Below are positions 37,551 through 47,901 of a stretch of DNA of 64,000 nucleotides, one piece after another. Source of the DNA: Yersinia rohdei ATCC 43380. Its GTDB lineage: Bacteria > Pseudomonadota > Gammaproteobacteria > Enterobacterales > Enterobacteriaceae. Position 1 is the first letter of the stretch. The number at the start of each line of letters is the position of its first letter. The translations under genes were made by a program, and so were the position numbers. The notes under the pieces were generated by a model. That model saw only the letters and a program-made list of their open reading frames with translations. It was not told the DNA's origin and ran no database searches. Where the stretch lies: assembly GCF_000173775.1 (NCBI RefSeq), contig NZ_ACCD01000004.1:1-64000 (forward strand), given 5' to 3'.

Positions 37551-39242
37551 CTACAGAGCCGGCTGAACATGCCGCGCAGGGGCCTGACACCAATTATTTT
37601 CTGCATTAATACCGCCATCTGGCGAGGTATAGCCTAAGCATCCCAAGATTGAGTCAAACAGCTCGACCTGCCGGTGAGTTTTACCAACCCGCTGCTCTGC
37701 CTGTAGTTGCTCAAAAGCCGTGCGATTTTCAGGTTGTGCCAGAAATTTATCTGATGTCCAGACCATCAATGGCACGCGGAATTGTTCAGCCGGAGCCATT
37801 TCCCGTGGGGTGCCGTGGAAGTGAGAGTTATCATCAATAGATTCCCCATGATCCGCAGCATAGAATACGATGGCTTTCTTATCACGCATTTGGTCAATGA
37901 CATTTGCGATAAATGAATCTGTATACAACACGCTGTTATCAAAAGCATTTACCAATTGCTGCTTACTGCAAAAATCATCCACACCCATGCATTCAGGCTG
38001 ATAGCGAGCATAGTCCCGAGTATAACGTTGGGAATAAAGATAATGTGAGCCTTTGGTATGGAGCACCACCAGGTGCTTACCAACCGGATAATGCGCCAGC
38101 GATTCTTTCAATTCATCAACCAGCAACATGTCATCCACTGGTTTAGCATCATTGCGTTTTTCTGAAGCAATCAGCTCTCGGAATGAATAATTATCGGTAT
38201 TCGCATTGTTGTAAAACCACATTTCACTCTGCATCGCAAACAATTCAGAAGTGAATCCCAAGGATTTCAACACGGCAAACACATTTTGCTCTTTCAGGGT
38301 GCGCTGTGGATTATCTTCCGTGCCACCTTCGCGCACAAACATACAGCGCAGCGCAAGCTTAGTGGAGGTATCGCAAGAAGTGCCACGGAAAGCGACTAAG
38401 TTCTTTTCTTTGCTTAGGCGCGGAGTGGTATCACGTGAATAGCCCAGAAGCCCCATATGATCCCAACGTGTTGTTTCACCGATGATAAATACAACATAAG
38501 TATCATCAATACCCGCTGGTGCAACATAAGTGAAATGTTCCGCGGGGTTATACAATGTCGCCGCATCATATCTTTCATCATATTGGGTATAAGCATATAA
38601 ACCCAACGCAGCCAACCAGTTAGAGGGCAAATATGAGTGAGCAACCACTCCCCCATAACTGGGTAAGTCCACGGTATTCAGTTGCTCATCGGCGCGCTGC
38701 ACTTTATCCAGGTAGCGAATAGGTAGCCAAACTAGCGCGACAGCGACCGCCATCAATAAGATAGGTTTAACACGCTGACCCGGTGTGCGAAATTGCTCCA
38801 GCAAGGTCAAACGTAGGGTATTTTTCCAGATAAGCAGCAGGGGTAATGCGCTGACCAGTACCATCCAGATAACAAAATGCAGCCCAATGACTTCTTTAGA
38901 AAGGTCAGTGTCGGTGGTCAAGACTGAAATAACGATGCCATAACCAATCACGACATTGAAAAAAGTCATGTAATAACTGGCAGCAACAGAAATTAGCACC
39001 AATAAGGTGGCGGCCACTCGGTAAAACCAGCGCCCACCGAGCGAAATGACCCGCATCACAAAAAAGGTGAAAAGAATAATGGCCATCACTTCGATGATAG
39101 CTGACACCACTTTTATGCCCTGGATACCTTGGCTGAAGGTGTCGAAACGACGATAAAAGACAGAGATATTCAGGAAAATACCAATATAAACAGCTAACAA
39201 CAAAGATATGCTTTGCTGTGATAAAGATTTAACTCTATCCAT
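37551..39242 (-). CDS. eptB: Kdo phosphoethanolamine transferase EptB
   Basis: EptB transfers phosphoethanolamine from phosphatidylethanolamine to the outer Kdo of lipopolysaccharide, altering surface charge. ATG 39242 gives 563 residues, as in E. coli. Five N-terminal spans (about 9-185) precede a periplasmic sulfatase-like domain with FIIGETTRWDH (metal Glu), SCDTSTKLALRC (acceptor Thr), HTKGSHYLY and AADHGES plus HFHGTP (metal ligands). Three disulfide-type Cys pairs are kept. In E. coli it is controlled by SigmaE and the sRNA MgrR; neither is testable here. In E. coli it is next to dppA-proK, so uhpABC and the tps locus lie inside this conserved junction. Confidence 0.95.
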   Translation of the reverse strand: MDRVKSLSQQSISLLLAVYIGIFLNISVFYRRFDTFSQGIQGIKVVSAIIEVMAIILFTFFVMRVISLGGRWFYRVAATLLVLISVAASYYMTFFNVVIGYGIVISVLTTDTDLSKEVIGLHFVIWMVLVSALPLLLIWKNTLRLTLLEQFRTPGQRVKPILLMAVAVALVWLPIRYLDKVQRADEQLNTVDLPSYGGVVAHSYLPSNWLAALGLYAYTQYDERYDAATLYNPAEHFTYVAPAGIDDTYVVFIIGETTRWDHMGLLGYSRDTTPRLSKEKNLVAFRGTSCDTSTKLALRCMFVREGGTEDNPQRTLKEQNVFAVLKSLGFTSELFAMQSEMWFYNNANTDNYSFRELIASEKRNDAKPVDDMLLVDELKESLAHYPVGKHLVVLHTKGSHYLYSQRYTRDYARYQPECMGVDDFCSKQQLVNAFDNSVLYTDSFIANVIDQMRDKKAIVFYAADHGESIDDNSHFHGTPREMAPAEQFRVPLMVWTSDKFLAQPENRTAFEQLQAEQRVGKTHRQVELFDSILGCLGYTSPDGGINAENNWCQAPARHVQPAL

Positions 39243-39474
39243 ATAACGCAAGGTCTCCAAAGACACTATTTGCGGCTTGAATCAATCAGACAGTGAACTC
39301 CCCCTCAGGTTCAGTGTAAAACTGATAAGCACGCTATTGATTTCATTTACAGAATCATCTTAACAATTCTTAATGAGAAAATCCGCAGATAGCCACAGAG
39401 TCTATGCAGGATATAACCCTTTATTGGCTTGAAAATAGAACATAGAAAGTACGGGGAGAGTCTTTAACACGCAA

Positions 39475-39502
39475 AAGCCCACAAGGTAATTCTTATGGGC
39501 TT
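39475..39502 (-). terminator. terminator of ohr
   Basis: AAGCCCA(C)AAG and CTTATGGGCTT arms with one mismatch and a 6-base loop, 19 bases after the ohr stop, followed by TTTT in the minus direction. Confidence 0.75.
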
Positions 39503-39520
39503 GGGTGGCGAGTAATTGGT

Positions 39521-39946
39521 TTATTTAATGTTTAAAGTGACATCAATATTGCCACGTGTTGCATTGGAGTAGGGGCAGACAACATGGGCTTTTTTCACCA
39601 AATCTTCTGCTACGCTGCGCTCAATACCTGGCAGGCTAATATCTAGCTGAACTTCAATGCCAAAACCTGTTGGGATAGCACCAATGCCCACAGTGCCTTC
39701 GATACTGGCATCATCTGGCACTTTCACCTTTTCTTTTGATGCCACAAACTTCAAAGCACCAAGGAAGCAAGCTGAGTAACCCGCAGCAAACAGTTGTTCC
39801 GGATTAGTGACCGCGCCACCGGCACCACCCATCTCTTTAGGTACGCCCAATTTCACATCCAGTACACCATCAGAGGATGTTGCCCGGCCATCACGTCCAC
39901 CCGTGGCTTTTGCTTTGGCACGGTATACGACTTTTTCAATAGACAT
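39521..39946 (-). CDS. ohr: organic hydroperoxide reductase Ohr
   Basis: Ohr reduces organic and lipid hydroperoxides through a reactive cysteine pair, using lipoylated proteins as reductant. The 141-residue product is of Ohr/OsmC type: Cys60 in [10 protein letters not shown] and Cys124 in [10 protein letters not shown] are the catalytic pair. Arg18 in TGGRDG helps activate the first Cys, and LAGNPEQLF-like [10 protein letters not shown] is the family signature. It lies downstream of its regulator gene ohrR, with an OhrR-type palindrome between them. Confidence 0.96.
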   Translation of the reverse strand: MSIEKVVYRAKAKATGGRDGRATSSDGVLDVKLGVPKEMGGAGGAVTNPEQLFAAGYSACFLGALKFVASKEKVKVPDDASIEGTVGIGAIPTGFGIEVQLDISLPGIERSVAEDLVKKAHVVCPYSNATRGNIDVTLNIK

Positions 39947-40029
39947 AGTGCTTTCCTTTCAGGGTTAGTAAATATGAATATACCCGCCATAGTCGGATAT
40001 AGACTTGCGATACAACCAGTTAGATAACT

Positions 40030-40044
40030 CACGATTAAATCGTG
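40030..40044. promoter_or_regulatory. OhrR operator candidate, ohr
   Basis: Perfect palindrome CACGATT-A-AATCGTG, 84-98 bases before ohr. It shares the ATTAAAT core with the OhrR box TACAATTAAATTGTA of Bacillus. It likely overlaps the ohr promoter and mediates peroxide-controlled repression. Confidence 0.6.
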
Positions 40045-40161
40045 CGCTACTTAATTAGTTATCTATTAGTAAGTGTAGAACATATACCCCACTTATTCGG
40101 CTAAGTCAGGGTATGCAAATCGGTTGAGCACGACGGGGCAAAAGCACCCCATCTATAATCT

Positions 40162-40596
40162 TCAAACGTGTTGCGACAGATTATTCCGCAACAATTCAAG
40201 CTGCTGTTTTATATCAGATATTTTTTCAAGATCACATTCTGTTGCACCGATAACGGCGGTAGGGATCTTTTGCGCTGCTTCACGCAAATCTTGGCCTTGA
40301 CTCGTCAAGCGGATTATCACCTGGCGCTCATCATTTCTGGCGCGTGAACGCATCAATAAACCGGCACTTTCCATGCGCTTTAACAAAGGTGTTAATGTGG
40401 CGGAGTCCAGAAACAACCGCTGCCCAATATCAGAAACAGTTAATTCATCCCCCTCCCATAACACTAACATGACTAAGTATTGAGGATAGGTTAAACCCAG
40501 TGGGTTCAGCAGCTTACGGTAAACTTTATGCAGGGCCAAATTGGCGGAGTACAGTGCAAAGCACAGCTGCTTATCCAGTAGTAATGGATTTTTCAC
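40162..40596 (-). CDS. ohrR: MarR-family peroxide sensor OhrR
   Basis: OhrR is a dimeric winged-helix repressor that leaves DNA when a conserved N-terminal Cys is oxidised by organic peroxide. The 144-residue product carries that Cys at position 12 (DKQLCFALY), the winged helix [24 protein letters not shown] and the wing [16 protein letters not shown]. The ohr gene follows on the same strand, the usual arrangement. An 18-base palindrome upstream suggests autoregulation. Confidence 0.93.
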   Translation of the reverse strand: MKNPLLLDKQLCFALYSANLALHKVYRKLLNPLGLTYPQYLVMLVLWEGDELTVSDIGQRLFLDSATLTPLLKRMESAGLLMRSRARNDERQVIIRLTSQGQDLREAAQKIPTAVIGATECDLEKISDIKQQLELLRNNLSQHV

Positions 40597-40633
40597 CTTT
40601 TATTCTCAGTATGTTGGGTTGATTCTAATAATA

Positions 40634-40651
40634 TATATAGCGCGCTATATA
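40634..40651. promoter_or_regulatory. palindrome before ohrR
   Basis: Perfect 18-base palindrome TATATAGCG/CGCTATATA, about 40 bases before the ohrR start, in promoter position. It is a plausible autoregulatory operator but differs from the site before ohr. Confidence 0.45.
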
Positions 40652-40690
40652 ATAGCAAGCTAGATTTTATGGCGGGTATTTATTATGAAA

Positions 40691-40715
40691 AAGCCCCCAA
40701 TTGGGGGCTTAAGAA
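40691..40715 (-). terminator. terminator of alpha/beta hydrolase gene
   Basis: Perfect palindrome AAGCCCCCAA/TTGGGGGCTT followed by TTTT in the minus direction, just after the stop at 40722. Confidence 0.85.
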
Positions 40716-40721
40716 GCCATG

Positions 40722-42185
40722 TTATTTTGCCGGTGTCTCTATTTTGTCATCTATGCGCTGCAACATATACGGATAGAATGGATTCGATGAAATACGCATC
40801 AATGAATCTAATCCAACCACCAGTACAGAGCGCTCACCACGGGCTGCGAATGTCCCCAGGCTGATACCATATTGGTCACGTGACTCTGGCTCGCGGCCAT
40901 ACAGCGAATCACTCATTGGGAATGGCAATGCCACGTGAGATAACGAGAAGATATCTGCCGGATAAATCAATCCGGTTGGTACCGCCGTCTCATTGGTTTC
41001 CCCTGCCAGGGTGGTAATCGCCTCGGTTTCATTACTTTGTGGCGAAATATTGGTAATCACAGTTGTACTGTAATTACGCGGTGGTGGAGGTAATAAACGC
41101 GCCAACGCAGTATAAGAAGATGTTCTCAATAATGGGCCGAAACTGGCGGCACGGTTCAAGTCAAACAGCACCACTTCACTGCCATTTTTCGGTAAATGGT
41201 TATAAAGAGCAGTAACCACGGCGCGAGTACTGACGGTTGAGTCCATTAAGGACTGGAAGGTCAGAATTGGCGGCAGTTCTTCCATCTTATTATTTCTGGA
41301 ATCACGCGCAATTTGCTGCTGCAACACGGATGTCAGTAAATAAGACTGACGGGCAGCATTAACTGGGAATGAGTTATATTTGAAAGGGTTAAACTCAGGC
41401 ACTATCCCTAACCAAGCCGCTTTAGCAAAGGCCGGGAAAATAGCAGGCCAACCGGCAATGCCAGCAAAACGGGCAAAGCTTGTTACGCCAATCATTGGGG
41501 ATATCAATATAACCTGTGCTGGTTTTGCCAGTGCTGGATCATCCATTGAGTCCAACGTGTACTTCATTGCCAGCGCGCCACCATTAGAGAAACCCACAAT
41601 ATGCAGGGGTAAATCTGGGCCACTCAGTACTTTCGCTTCTCGGACTGCAAGGCGTGTTGCTGCTAACCAATCTTGCCATTCAACATCAGTCAGGCCACCG
41701 GGTACAGTACCATGAGCTGGCAAACGAATGCCCACAGCAACATATCCACGCTGACGATAATTTTCAGCAATATGACGCAGACTATATGGGGTATCAGTTA
41801 AACCATGCAGTAATACAACAGCACCTTTAGGTTTCCCCTCGGGCTTCATAATATAAGATCGGTTCCAATCATTTGCGAAATGAGGTGGATAAATCGAGCT
41901 GCCAGAATAATAACGATTTAGTGGAACCTGAGTGCGCGGCTCTAGTTTATCGGTAACATTAATCCGAACTTCATCGAATATTTTATTTTCAGCTTTTATA
42001 TACTCTGCCCAATTGGATTTATCAATTTCGGCAGCCCGCATGTCATGAGGTACAAACGTATGCCAAAGCTCGAGCTGTGGGCCGCGTTGTGTATCATAAA
42101 TTCGTATCGCTAATATGGTAACGGATATTACCACCAAAACCACCACAATCCGTTTAGTCCACCGCTTAATGGCTATTACTGGCAT
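40722..42185 (-). CDS. membrane-anchored alpha/beta hydrolase
   Basis: The 487-residue protein has one N-terminal span (about 12-28, VVVLVVISVTILAI) and then an alpha/beta hydrolase domain likely on the periplasmic side. Seen: the oxyanion-hole region VVLLHGLTDTPYS, the nucleophile elbow GFSNGG (G-x-S-x-G), and a late His in FSLSHVALPFP that may complete the triad. Such proteins are carboxylesterases or lipases; the substrate is unknown. It stands alone between ohrR and the hut operon and ends in a strong terminator. The 334-base gap upstream contains only a proY-side hairpin. Confidence 0.8.
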   Translation of the reverse strand: MPVIAIKRWTKRIVVVLVVISVTILAIRIYDTQRGPQLELWHTFVPHDMRAAEIDKSNWAEYIKAENKIFDEVRINVTDKLEPRTQVPLNRYYSGSSIYPPHFANDWNRSYIMKPEGKPKGAVVLLHGLTDTPYSLRHIAENYRQRGYVAVGIRLPAHGTVPGGLTDVEWQDWLAATRLAVREAKVLSGPDLPLHIVGFSNGGALAMKYTLDSMDDPALAKPAQVILISPMIGVTSFARFAGIAGWPAIFPAFAKAAWLGIVPEFNPFKYNSFPVNAARQSYLLTSVLQQQIARDSRNNKMEELPPILTFQSLMDSTVSTRAVVTALYNHLPKNGSEVVLFDLNRAASFGPLLRTSSYTALARLLPPPPRNYSTTVITNISPQSNETEAITTLAGETNETAVPTGLIYPADIFSLSHVALPFPMSDSLYGREPESRDQYGISLGTFAARGERSVLVVGLDSLMRISSNPFYPYMLQRIDDKIETPAK

Positions 42186-42472
42186 GGAGCGTTACTCCGT
42201 ATGTTTATAATTTTTCACGAGTGAGGTCAGTTTATCACCATCTGTCTACGCCGCTACTTTAAACGCAAAATATAACCTTGGTATATAGTGCCGGGTTAAT
42301 AAAGTTAACATGCAGTTATTTCTAGCAAATAAACATCCACAAGTAGTTTAATAAGCTAGAATCTTTGAGGTTTTTCTATGAAATTAAATAGCTCGTTAAA
42401 TTATGGCGTTTGAATAGCACCTTAATTAAAGCTTTATCGGTGGGAACTACCGAACAACCTGACAAGAATAAA

Positions 42473-42502
42473 TAGGCCACTGAGTCTGTAGTCAGCGGCC
42501 TG
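42473..42502 (-). terminator. terminator of hut-permease operon
   Basis: AGGCCACTGA and TCAGCGGCCT arms (one mismatch) around an 8-base loop, 18 bases beyond the permease stop, followed by a T-rich stretch in the minus direction. Confidence 0.7.
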
Positions 42503-42519
42503 TTAATAGGTGACCCAGG

Positions 42520-43917
42520 CTATGCTTCGTGACTTTCTATCGGTTCTTGGATAACCCGCGGTGCGGCCTTACGCAACCAAACCCACCAGGCAAGAGTCAT
42601 TAAGGCAACCCAACCCAGCCCGACATACATAGCTATTCTGGTATCAGGGAAATACCCCAAAACCGCAATAATAAATGCCATAAAGATAATGGTCAGAATA
42701 GGTGCCACTGGCCAAAACGGCACCGGGAAGGCCAAACGGGCGACATTTTCTTTACTCATCGAACGGCGCATTGCCACTTGTGATATCAGAATCATCAGCC
42801 AGACCCAAACCGTCGCAAAAGTCGCAATCGAGGCAATAATCAGGAACACATTTTTGGGGATCAGATAGTTCAGCACCACACCACATAACAGCGCAATCGC
42901 CATCACTAAAATAGTCATCCATGGCACACCATTACGGGTCAGTCGGCTAAAGCACTTGGGTGCCAACCCTTCCTGTGCCATGCCATACATCATGCGACCA
43001 GCGCCATAAATGTCACTATTAATTGCCGAAATAGCCGCTGTAATAACCACCAAATTCAAAATATTAGCGGCTGAACTGATGCCTAAACTGCTAAAAATCT
43101 CTACAAAAGGGCTGCCATTTTGTCCAATACTGTTCCAAGGATAGATAGCCATCAGGACAAATAAAGTTAAAACATAAAACAACAAAATACGCACAGGGAC
43201 AGTATTGATAGCACGCGGTAAGACTTTCTCTGGGTTCTTCGCCTCGCTGGCTGTAACCCCAATGATTTCGATACCACCAAAAGCAAACATCACGACAGCA
43301 AATGAAGCAATCACCCCCGTAATACCATTGGGCATGAACCCTTGATGAGACCATAAATTACTCACCCCGGTGCTCTCATGACCCGCACCAAAGCCAAACA
43401 TCATAATGCCTAGGCCGGCTGCAATCATGGCAATAATCGCGGTCACTTTTAACAGAGATAACCAAAACTCCATTTCACCAAAAACTTTTACTGAACATAG
43501 GTTTAGCGCACCAATAAAGAAAATAATACTCAGTACCCAAACCCATTGTGGTGCATCAGGGAACCACAATCCCATATAAATACCGAATGCCGTAACATCG
43601 GCCAGCGCCACGATAATCATCTCAAAGGTATATGTCCAACCGGTCAAAAAACCCGCCAATGGCCCCAGATAACGGCTGGCATAGTGACCGAAAGAGCCAG
43701 CAACCGGATCATGCACGGCCATCTCACCCAGGGCGCGCATCACCATAAATACCGCTGCCCCTCCCACCAGATAGGCGAGTAACACCGCAGGCCCCGCCAG
43801 GCGGATTGCCTCAGCAGAACCATAAAATAAACCCGTACCAATGGCGGAACCTAACGCCATGAACCGGATATGCCGGGCACTGAGGCCGCGTTTAAGCGTG
43901 GATGAATCATTCTTCAT
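42520..43917 (-). CDS. proY: APC-family amino acid permease (ProY/HutT-like)
   Basis: The 465-residue protein has 12 spans and the amino-acid/polyamine/organocation N-terminal signature [19 protein letters not shown]. It closely resembles E. coli ProY (a cryptic proline permease), including [27 protein letters not shown] and [16 protein letters not shown]. Its place as third gene of hutU-hutH suggests that the real substrate is histidine or urocanate; that is inference. ATG 43917 is chosen; the upstream in-frame extension covers the intercistronic hairpin. The symbol follows sequence similarity only. Confidence 0.88.
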   Translation of the reverse strand: MKNDSSTLKRGLSARHIRFMALGSAIGTGLFYGSAEAIRLAGPAVLLAYLVGGAAVFMVMRALGEMAVHDPVAGSFGHYASRYLGPLAGFLTGWTYTFEMIIVALADVTAFGIYMGLWFPDAPQWVWVLSIIFFIGALNLCSVKVFGEMEFWLSLLKVTAIIAMIAAGLGIMMFGFGAGHESTGVSNLWSHQGFMPNGITGVIASFAVVMFAFGGIEIIGVTASEAKNPEKVLPRAINTVPVRILLFYVLTLFVLMAIYPWNSIGQNGSPFVEIFSSLGISSAANILNLVVITAAISAINSDIYGAGRMMYGMAQEGLAPKCFSRLTRNGVPWMTILVMAIALLCGVVLNYLIPKNVFLIIASIATFATVWVWLMILISQVAMRRSMSKENVARLAFPVPFWPVAPILTIIFMAFIIAVLGYFPDTRIAMYVGLGWVALMTLAWWVWLRKAAPRVIQEPIESHEA

Positions 43918-43964
43918 GGTACATTCTCGCAAGATTTGTGCCCTTTCAGGCAGGGGTTCAGAGA

Positions 43965-43990
43965 AGGTGATCCCTAAACCGGGATCACCT
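43965..43990. terminator. hutH-proY intercistronic hairpin
   Basis: Perfect 10-base arms AGGTGATCCC and GGGATCACCT with a 6-base loop, between the hutH stop and the permease start. Without a T tract it probably reduces readthrough or protects the hutUH message. Confidence 0.7.
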
Positions 43991-44023
43991 ATAGGCTGAT
44001 GCAATGACTGCTTATTTTCGTTA

Positions 44024-45568
44024 TTAAAGACTAGGTAGCAGATGTGGCGGCATCAGTTCATTCATATGACGCTGAGCAATGAGCTGGCTTGCAGCTTCAA
44101 TATCGGGGGCAAAGAAACGATCTTTCTCATAATAACCTACATGCTGGCGCAACAGCTGGCGTGCGGGTTCTAGCGTATTAGATGTTTTCAATCCTTTGCG
44201 TAAATCTAATCCCTGGCATGCTGCCAGCCACTCAACAGCCAGAATGCCGCGCACATTCTCAGCCATCTCCCACAAACGCTTACCTGCACGGGGAGCCATA
44301 GAAACATGATCTTCCTGATTGGCAGAGGTTGGAATGCTGTCAACACTGGATGGGAATGCCAGCCCTTTATTCTCGCTGGTTAGCGCCGCCGCTGTGACCT
44401 GAGCAATCATAAAGCCTGAGTTTACGCCGCCGTTCTCTACCAGGAATGGCGGCAACTGCGACATATGTTTATCCATCAAAAGCGAAATACGCCGCTCTGA
44501 TAATGAGCCAATTTCTGCCAAGGCTAGAGCCAGATTATCTGCCGCCATCGCGACCGGTTCGGCATGGAAATTACCGCCAGATAACACATCGCCCTGTTCA
44601 GCAAAGACCAATGGGTTGTCAGAGACAGCATTAGACTCAATAGCCAGAACTTCTGCCGCCTGCCGCATTTGGGTCAGGCAAGCCCCCATCACCTGTGGCT
44701 GACAACGCAGGGAGTAAGGGTCTTGTACTTTGTCACAATTGCGATGAGATTCAGAGACTTCGCTACGCTCACCGAGTAAGTGGCGGTAAGTATTAGCCGC
44801 ATCTATTTGCCCACGTTGCCCTCTTACGGCATGAATACGTGCATCAAATGGACTGCGAGAGCCTAATGCTGCTTCCACGGTCAAGCTGCCAAAGACAGAG
44901 GCCGCAGCATACAAGTCTTCAGCCTCAAATAAGCCACGCAGCGCATAAGCAGTAGAAACCTGCGTACCATTAAGGAGAGCTAGCCCTTCTTTTGCCGCTA
45001 ACGTGAGAGGCTGTAGGCCTGCTTTAGCCAATGCTGTGCACGCATCCAGCCATTCGCCCTGATAGCGGGCTTTACCTTCACCTAATAACAACAAACTCAT
45101 GTGTGCCAGCGGAGCTAAATCGCCCGATGCGCCCACAGAACCTTTTAGTGGAATATGTGGATAAACTTCTGCATTAACTAAGGTGATCAGTGCCTGAATC
45201 ACTTCTAAACGAATACCTGAGAAACCACGCGATAAACTATTGATTTTCAGCACCATAATCAGGCGCACTATGGCATCATCGTTAGGTTCACCGACACCTG
45301 CTGCATGGGAAAGGACAATAGAACGTTGCAGGTTCTCCAAATCTTCGGTAGCAATGCGGGTCGATGCCAACAGGCCAAAACCAGTATTGATGCCATAAGC
45401 AGTGCGCTTCTCTGCCAATATGGTTTGCACGCAGTCAACACTTTGCTTAATAGCGGAGTGAGCGCTGTCATCCAGAGTGATGTGAACCGGATGGTGATAA
45501 ATCTGCCGCAAATCTGCCAAAGTCATTAGACCAGGGCGCAGAGTCATTGTTTTTACGGTTGTTTTCAT
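44024..45568 (-). CDS. hutH: histidine ammonia-lyase
   Basis: HutH removes ammonia from histidine to give urocanate, the first step of histidine use. The 514-residue product contains [15 protein letters not shown], in which Ala147-Ser148-Gly149 cyclise to the MIO prosthetic group. It also has [15 protein letters not shown]-like [23 protein letters not shown] and [10 protein letters not shown]. The ATG at 45568 overlaps the hutU stop by one base (TAATG), with GGGAAG upstream. The longer reading from 45628 lies inside hutU. Confidence 0.97.
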   Translation of the reverse strand: MKTTVKTMTLRPGLMTLADLRQIYHHPVHITLDDSAHSAIKQSVDCVQTILAEKRTAYGINTGFGLLASTRIATEDLENLQRSIVLSHAAGVGEPNDDAIVRLIMVLKINSLSRGFSGIRLEVIQALITLVNAEVYPHIPLKGSVGASGDLAPLAHMSLLLLGEGKARYQGEWLDACTALAKAGLQPLTLAAKEGLALLNGTQVSTAYALRGLFEAEDLYAAASVFGSLTVEAALGSRSPFDARIHAVRGQRGQIDAANTYRHLLGERSEVSESHRNCDKVQDPYSLRCQPQVMGACLTQMRQAAEVLAIESNAVSDNPLVFAEQGDVLSGGNFHAEPVAMAADNLALALAEIGSLSERRISLLMDKHMSQLPPFLVENGGVNSGFMIAQVTAAALTSENKGLAFPSSVDSIPTSANQEDHVSMAPRAGKRLWEMAENVRGILAVEWLAACQGLDLRKGLKTSNTLEPARQLLRQHVGYYEKDRFFAPDIEAASQLIAQRHMNELMPPHLLPSL

Positions 45569-47256
45569 TATTTCTTCCCTTGAGTCGCGGCAATCATTGG
45601 CAGATTCAGTCCCTGCTCTTGTGCACAATTAATGGCGATGTCATAACCCGCATCAGCATGACGCATGACACCGGTGGCCGGATCGTTATGTAATACTCGG
45701 GCGATACGTTCAGCCGCATCGTCACTGCCATCACAGACCACTACCATGCCGGAATGCTGTGAGAAGCCCATCCCCACACCGCCGCCATGATGCAATGATA
45801 CCCAGGTAGCGCCGCTGGCAGTATTTAGCAGGGCGTTAAGCAATGGCCAGTCAGATACTGCATCAGAGCCGTCCTGCATGGCTTCAGTTTCACGGTTGGG
45901 GCTGGCAACAGAGCCAGAATCCAGATGGTCGCGGCCAATGACAATCGGAGCAGACAATTCGCCCGTGCGTACCATCTCGTTAAAAGCCAGGCCTAATTTG
46001 GCGCGCTGGCCTAACCCCACCCAGCAAATACGGGCCGGTAACCCTTGGAAACTAATGCGTTCACGGGCCATGTTCAACCAGTGATGTAGATGCTCATCAT
46101 CAGGAATAAGCTCTTTTACCTTAGCATCCGTTTTATAAATATCGTTAGCATCGCCGGAGAGCGCTGCCCAACGGAATGGGCCAATACCACGACAGAAAAG
46201 CGGGCGAATATAAGCAGGAACAAAACCAGGGAAATCAAACGCCTGAGTCACCCCCATATCCTGCGCCATCTGGCGAATATTATTGCCGTAATCAAACGTC
46301 GGGATGCCCATCTTGTGAAAAGCCAGCATCGCTTCAACATGTTCGGCCATTGATTGTTTGGCAGCATTAACGACTAGCACCGGCTCACTTTGGGCGCGTT
46401 GGCGATATTCTTCCCAACTCCAACCTTTTGGTAAGTAGCCATTCAATGGGTCATGAGCACTGGTTTGGTCGGTCACCATATCGGGGCGAACCCCACGACG
46501 TACCAGCTCAGGTAAAATCTCGGCGGCATTACCGCACAATGCGATAGAAACAGCTTCACCGGCAGCCGTGTATTTTGCAATCCGCGCTAACGCATCATCC
46601 AGATCAGTGGCTTGTTCATCGACATAACGGGTTTTAAGACGAAAATCGATACGGCTCTGTTGACACTCAATATTCAGGGAACATGCCCCCGCCAATGTTG
46701 CTGCCAGCGGCTGCGCGCCCCCCATGCCACCCAATCCTGCGGTCAATACCCAGCGCCCTTTCAGGCTACCGTCAAAATGTTGCCGACCTGCCTCAACGAA
46801 CGTCTCATAGGTGCCCTGCACAATGCCTTGGCTCCCAATATAGATCCAACTGCCTGCGGTCATCTGGCCATACATAGCCAGCCCTTTAGCATCCAGTTCA
46901 TTGAAGTGTTCCCAATTAGCCCAATGAGGTACCAGATTAGAGTTAGCAATCAATACCCTGGGTGCATTGCTGTGAGTTTTGAAAACACCAACAGGTTTGC
47001 CAGACTGAATCAGTAGGGTTTCGTCATCATTCAGATGAGTCAGGCTTTCCACAATTTTGTCGTAGCATTCCCAATTGCGAGCTGCACGGCCAATACCACC
47101 GTAAACCACTAATTCTTTTGGATTTTCAGCCACTTCAGGGTCAAGATTATTCATCAACATACGCAATGGGGCTTCGGTCAGCCAACTTTTGGCAGTCAGT
47201 TTTGTGCCACGCGAGGCTCGAATCTCATTATCACGGAATCTGTTTTGGGCAGTCAC
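45568..47256 (-). CDS. hutU: urocanate hydratase
   Basis: HutU hydrates urocanate to imidazolonepropionate with a tightly bound NAD used as electrophile. The 562-residue product has the family's [29 protein letters not shown] (NAD site), the catalytic-Cys segment [12 protein letters not shown] and [14 protein letters not shown]. The start is a GTG at 47256, seven bases after AAGGA; the TTG at 47271 has no site of its own. First gene of hutU-hutH-permease. The hutI, hutG and hutC genes are not in the window. Confidence 0.96.
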   Translation of the reverse strand: MTAQNRFRDNEIRASRGTKLTAKSWLTEAPLRMLMNNLDPEVAENPKELVVYGGIGRAARNWECYDKIVESLTHLNDDETLLIQSGKPVGVFKTHSNAPRVLIANSNLVPHWANWEHFNELDAKGLAMYGQMTAGSWIYIGSQGIVQGTYETFVEAGRQHFDGSLKGRWVLTAGLGGMGGAQPLAATLAGACSLNIECQQSRIDFRLKTRYVDEQATDLDDALARIAKYTAAGEAVSIALCGNAAEILPELVRRGVRPDMVTDQTSAHDPLNGYLPKGWSWEEYRQRAQSEPVLVVNAAKQSMAEHVEAMLAFHKMGIPTFDYGNNIRQMAQDMGVTQAFDFPGFVPAYIRPLFCRGIGPFRWAALSGDANDIYKTDAKVKELIPDDEHLHHWLNMARERISFQGLPARICWVGLGQRAKLGLAFNEMVRTGELSAPIVIGRDHLDSGSVASPNRETEAMQDGSDAVSDWPLLNALLNTASGATWVSLHHGGGVGMGFSQHSGMVVVCDGSDDAAERIARVLHNDPATGVMRHADAGYDIAINCAQEQGLNLPMIAATQGKK

Positions 47257-47324
47257 GGCAATTTCCTTCAATCAGTTTTTCACGTATCGACGACATTACT
47301 TGCTTGAGTATTTATTAACATATA

Positions 47325-47338
47325 CTCGTATAGACAAG
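47325..47338. promoter_or_regulatory. HutC-type operator candidate
   Basis: CTCGTAT-AGACAAG is an imperfect palindrome (5 of 7 pairs) about 70 bases before hutU. It resembles the CTTGTATA-GACAAG pattern recognised by HutC, the urocanate-responsive repressor of hut genes. Assignment rests on similarity and position. Confidence 0.4.
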
Positions 47339-47849
47339 TACAATCAAGCACCGAAAAAATGACAATAGACCGCTACAAAACAAAAATTCACTCAAAATAA
47401 TAGTGTTTAAAATTAAATAGTTATTGTTTATTTATCACTTTATGAAAACAACTAAGGCAGATTTTTGATGCGGTTTTATCGATGAATCCAGCATAAAATT
47501 GGTTTGTTTTTGCGCACGGAGTCACATATATTTCACACGAATTTTACATTGCGACATCCAAAATGCGGGATTACTCGCGCGATAGTTTGGGGATGCTGTA
47601 ACTCTCTCTAGAGGTAGGCGGTGAGGGGATCAAAGGAGAAAGGGTCGTTTAGTATAAAATTAGTCTTTTCATAAAATGCAGATTCATTAGTATTGAAGAA
47701 CATATCAGAGTTGTTATGTCTTATGCCTTTACTCCTTATTCGCTATAGTTTTTCTGCCTCATCCGATAACATTAATCTAGCTACCATGTATCTCTCTGTT
47801 TTTATTCATGTATAACTTAAGACACTATAACGGCTGGCCCCAAAATAAT

Positions 47850-47881
47850 AAAAGCCCCGACTACATTTAGTCAGGGCTTTT
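47850..47881. terminator. bidirectional terminator in hutU-yebE gap
   Basis: AAAAGCCC-C-GACT and AGTC-A-GGGCTTTT arms (one mismatch) around ACATTT. It lies 594 bases upstream of hutU and so cannot serve hutU. On the minus strand it would end a transcript coming from about 48.5 kb, and a T-rich tract follows there. Confidence 0.7.
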
Positions 47882-47901
47882 AAGGTACTACCAAATTAAA
47901 A

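Noticed and set aside
47508-47545. CRP site far upstream of hutU (TCACATATATTTCACACG)
   Set aside because: Only half-sites are good and it is about 250 bases from the start; too weak to list as a feature.
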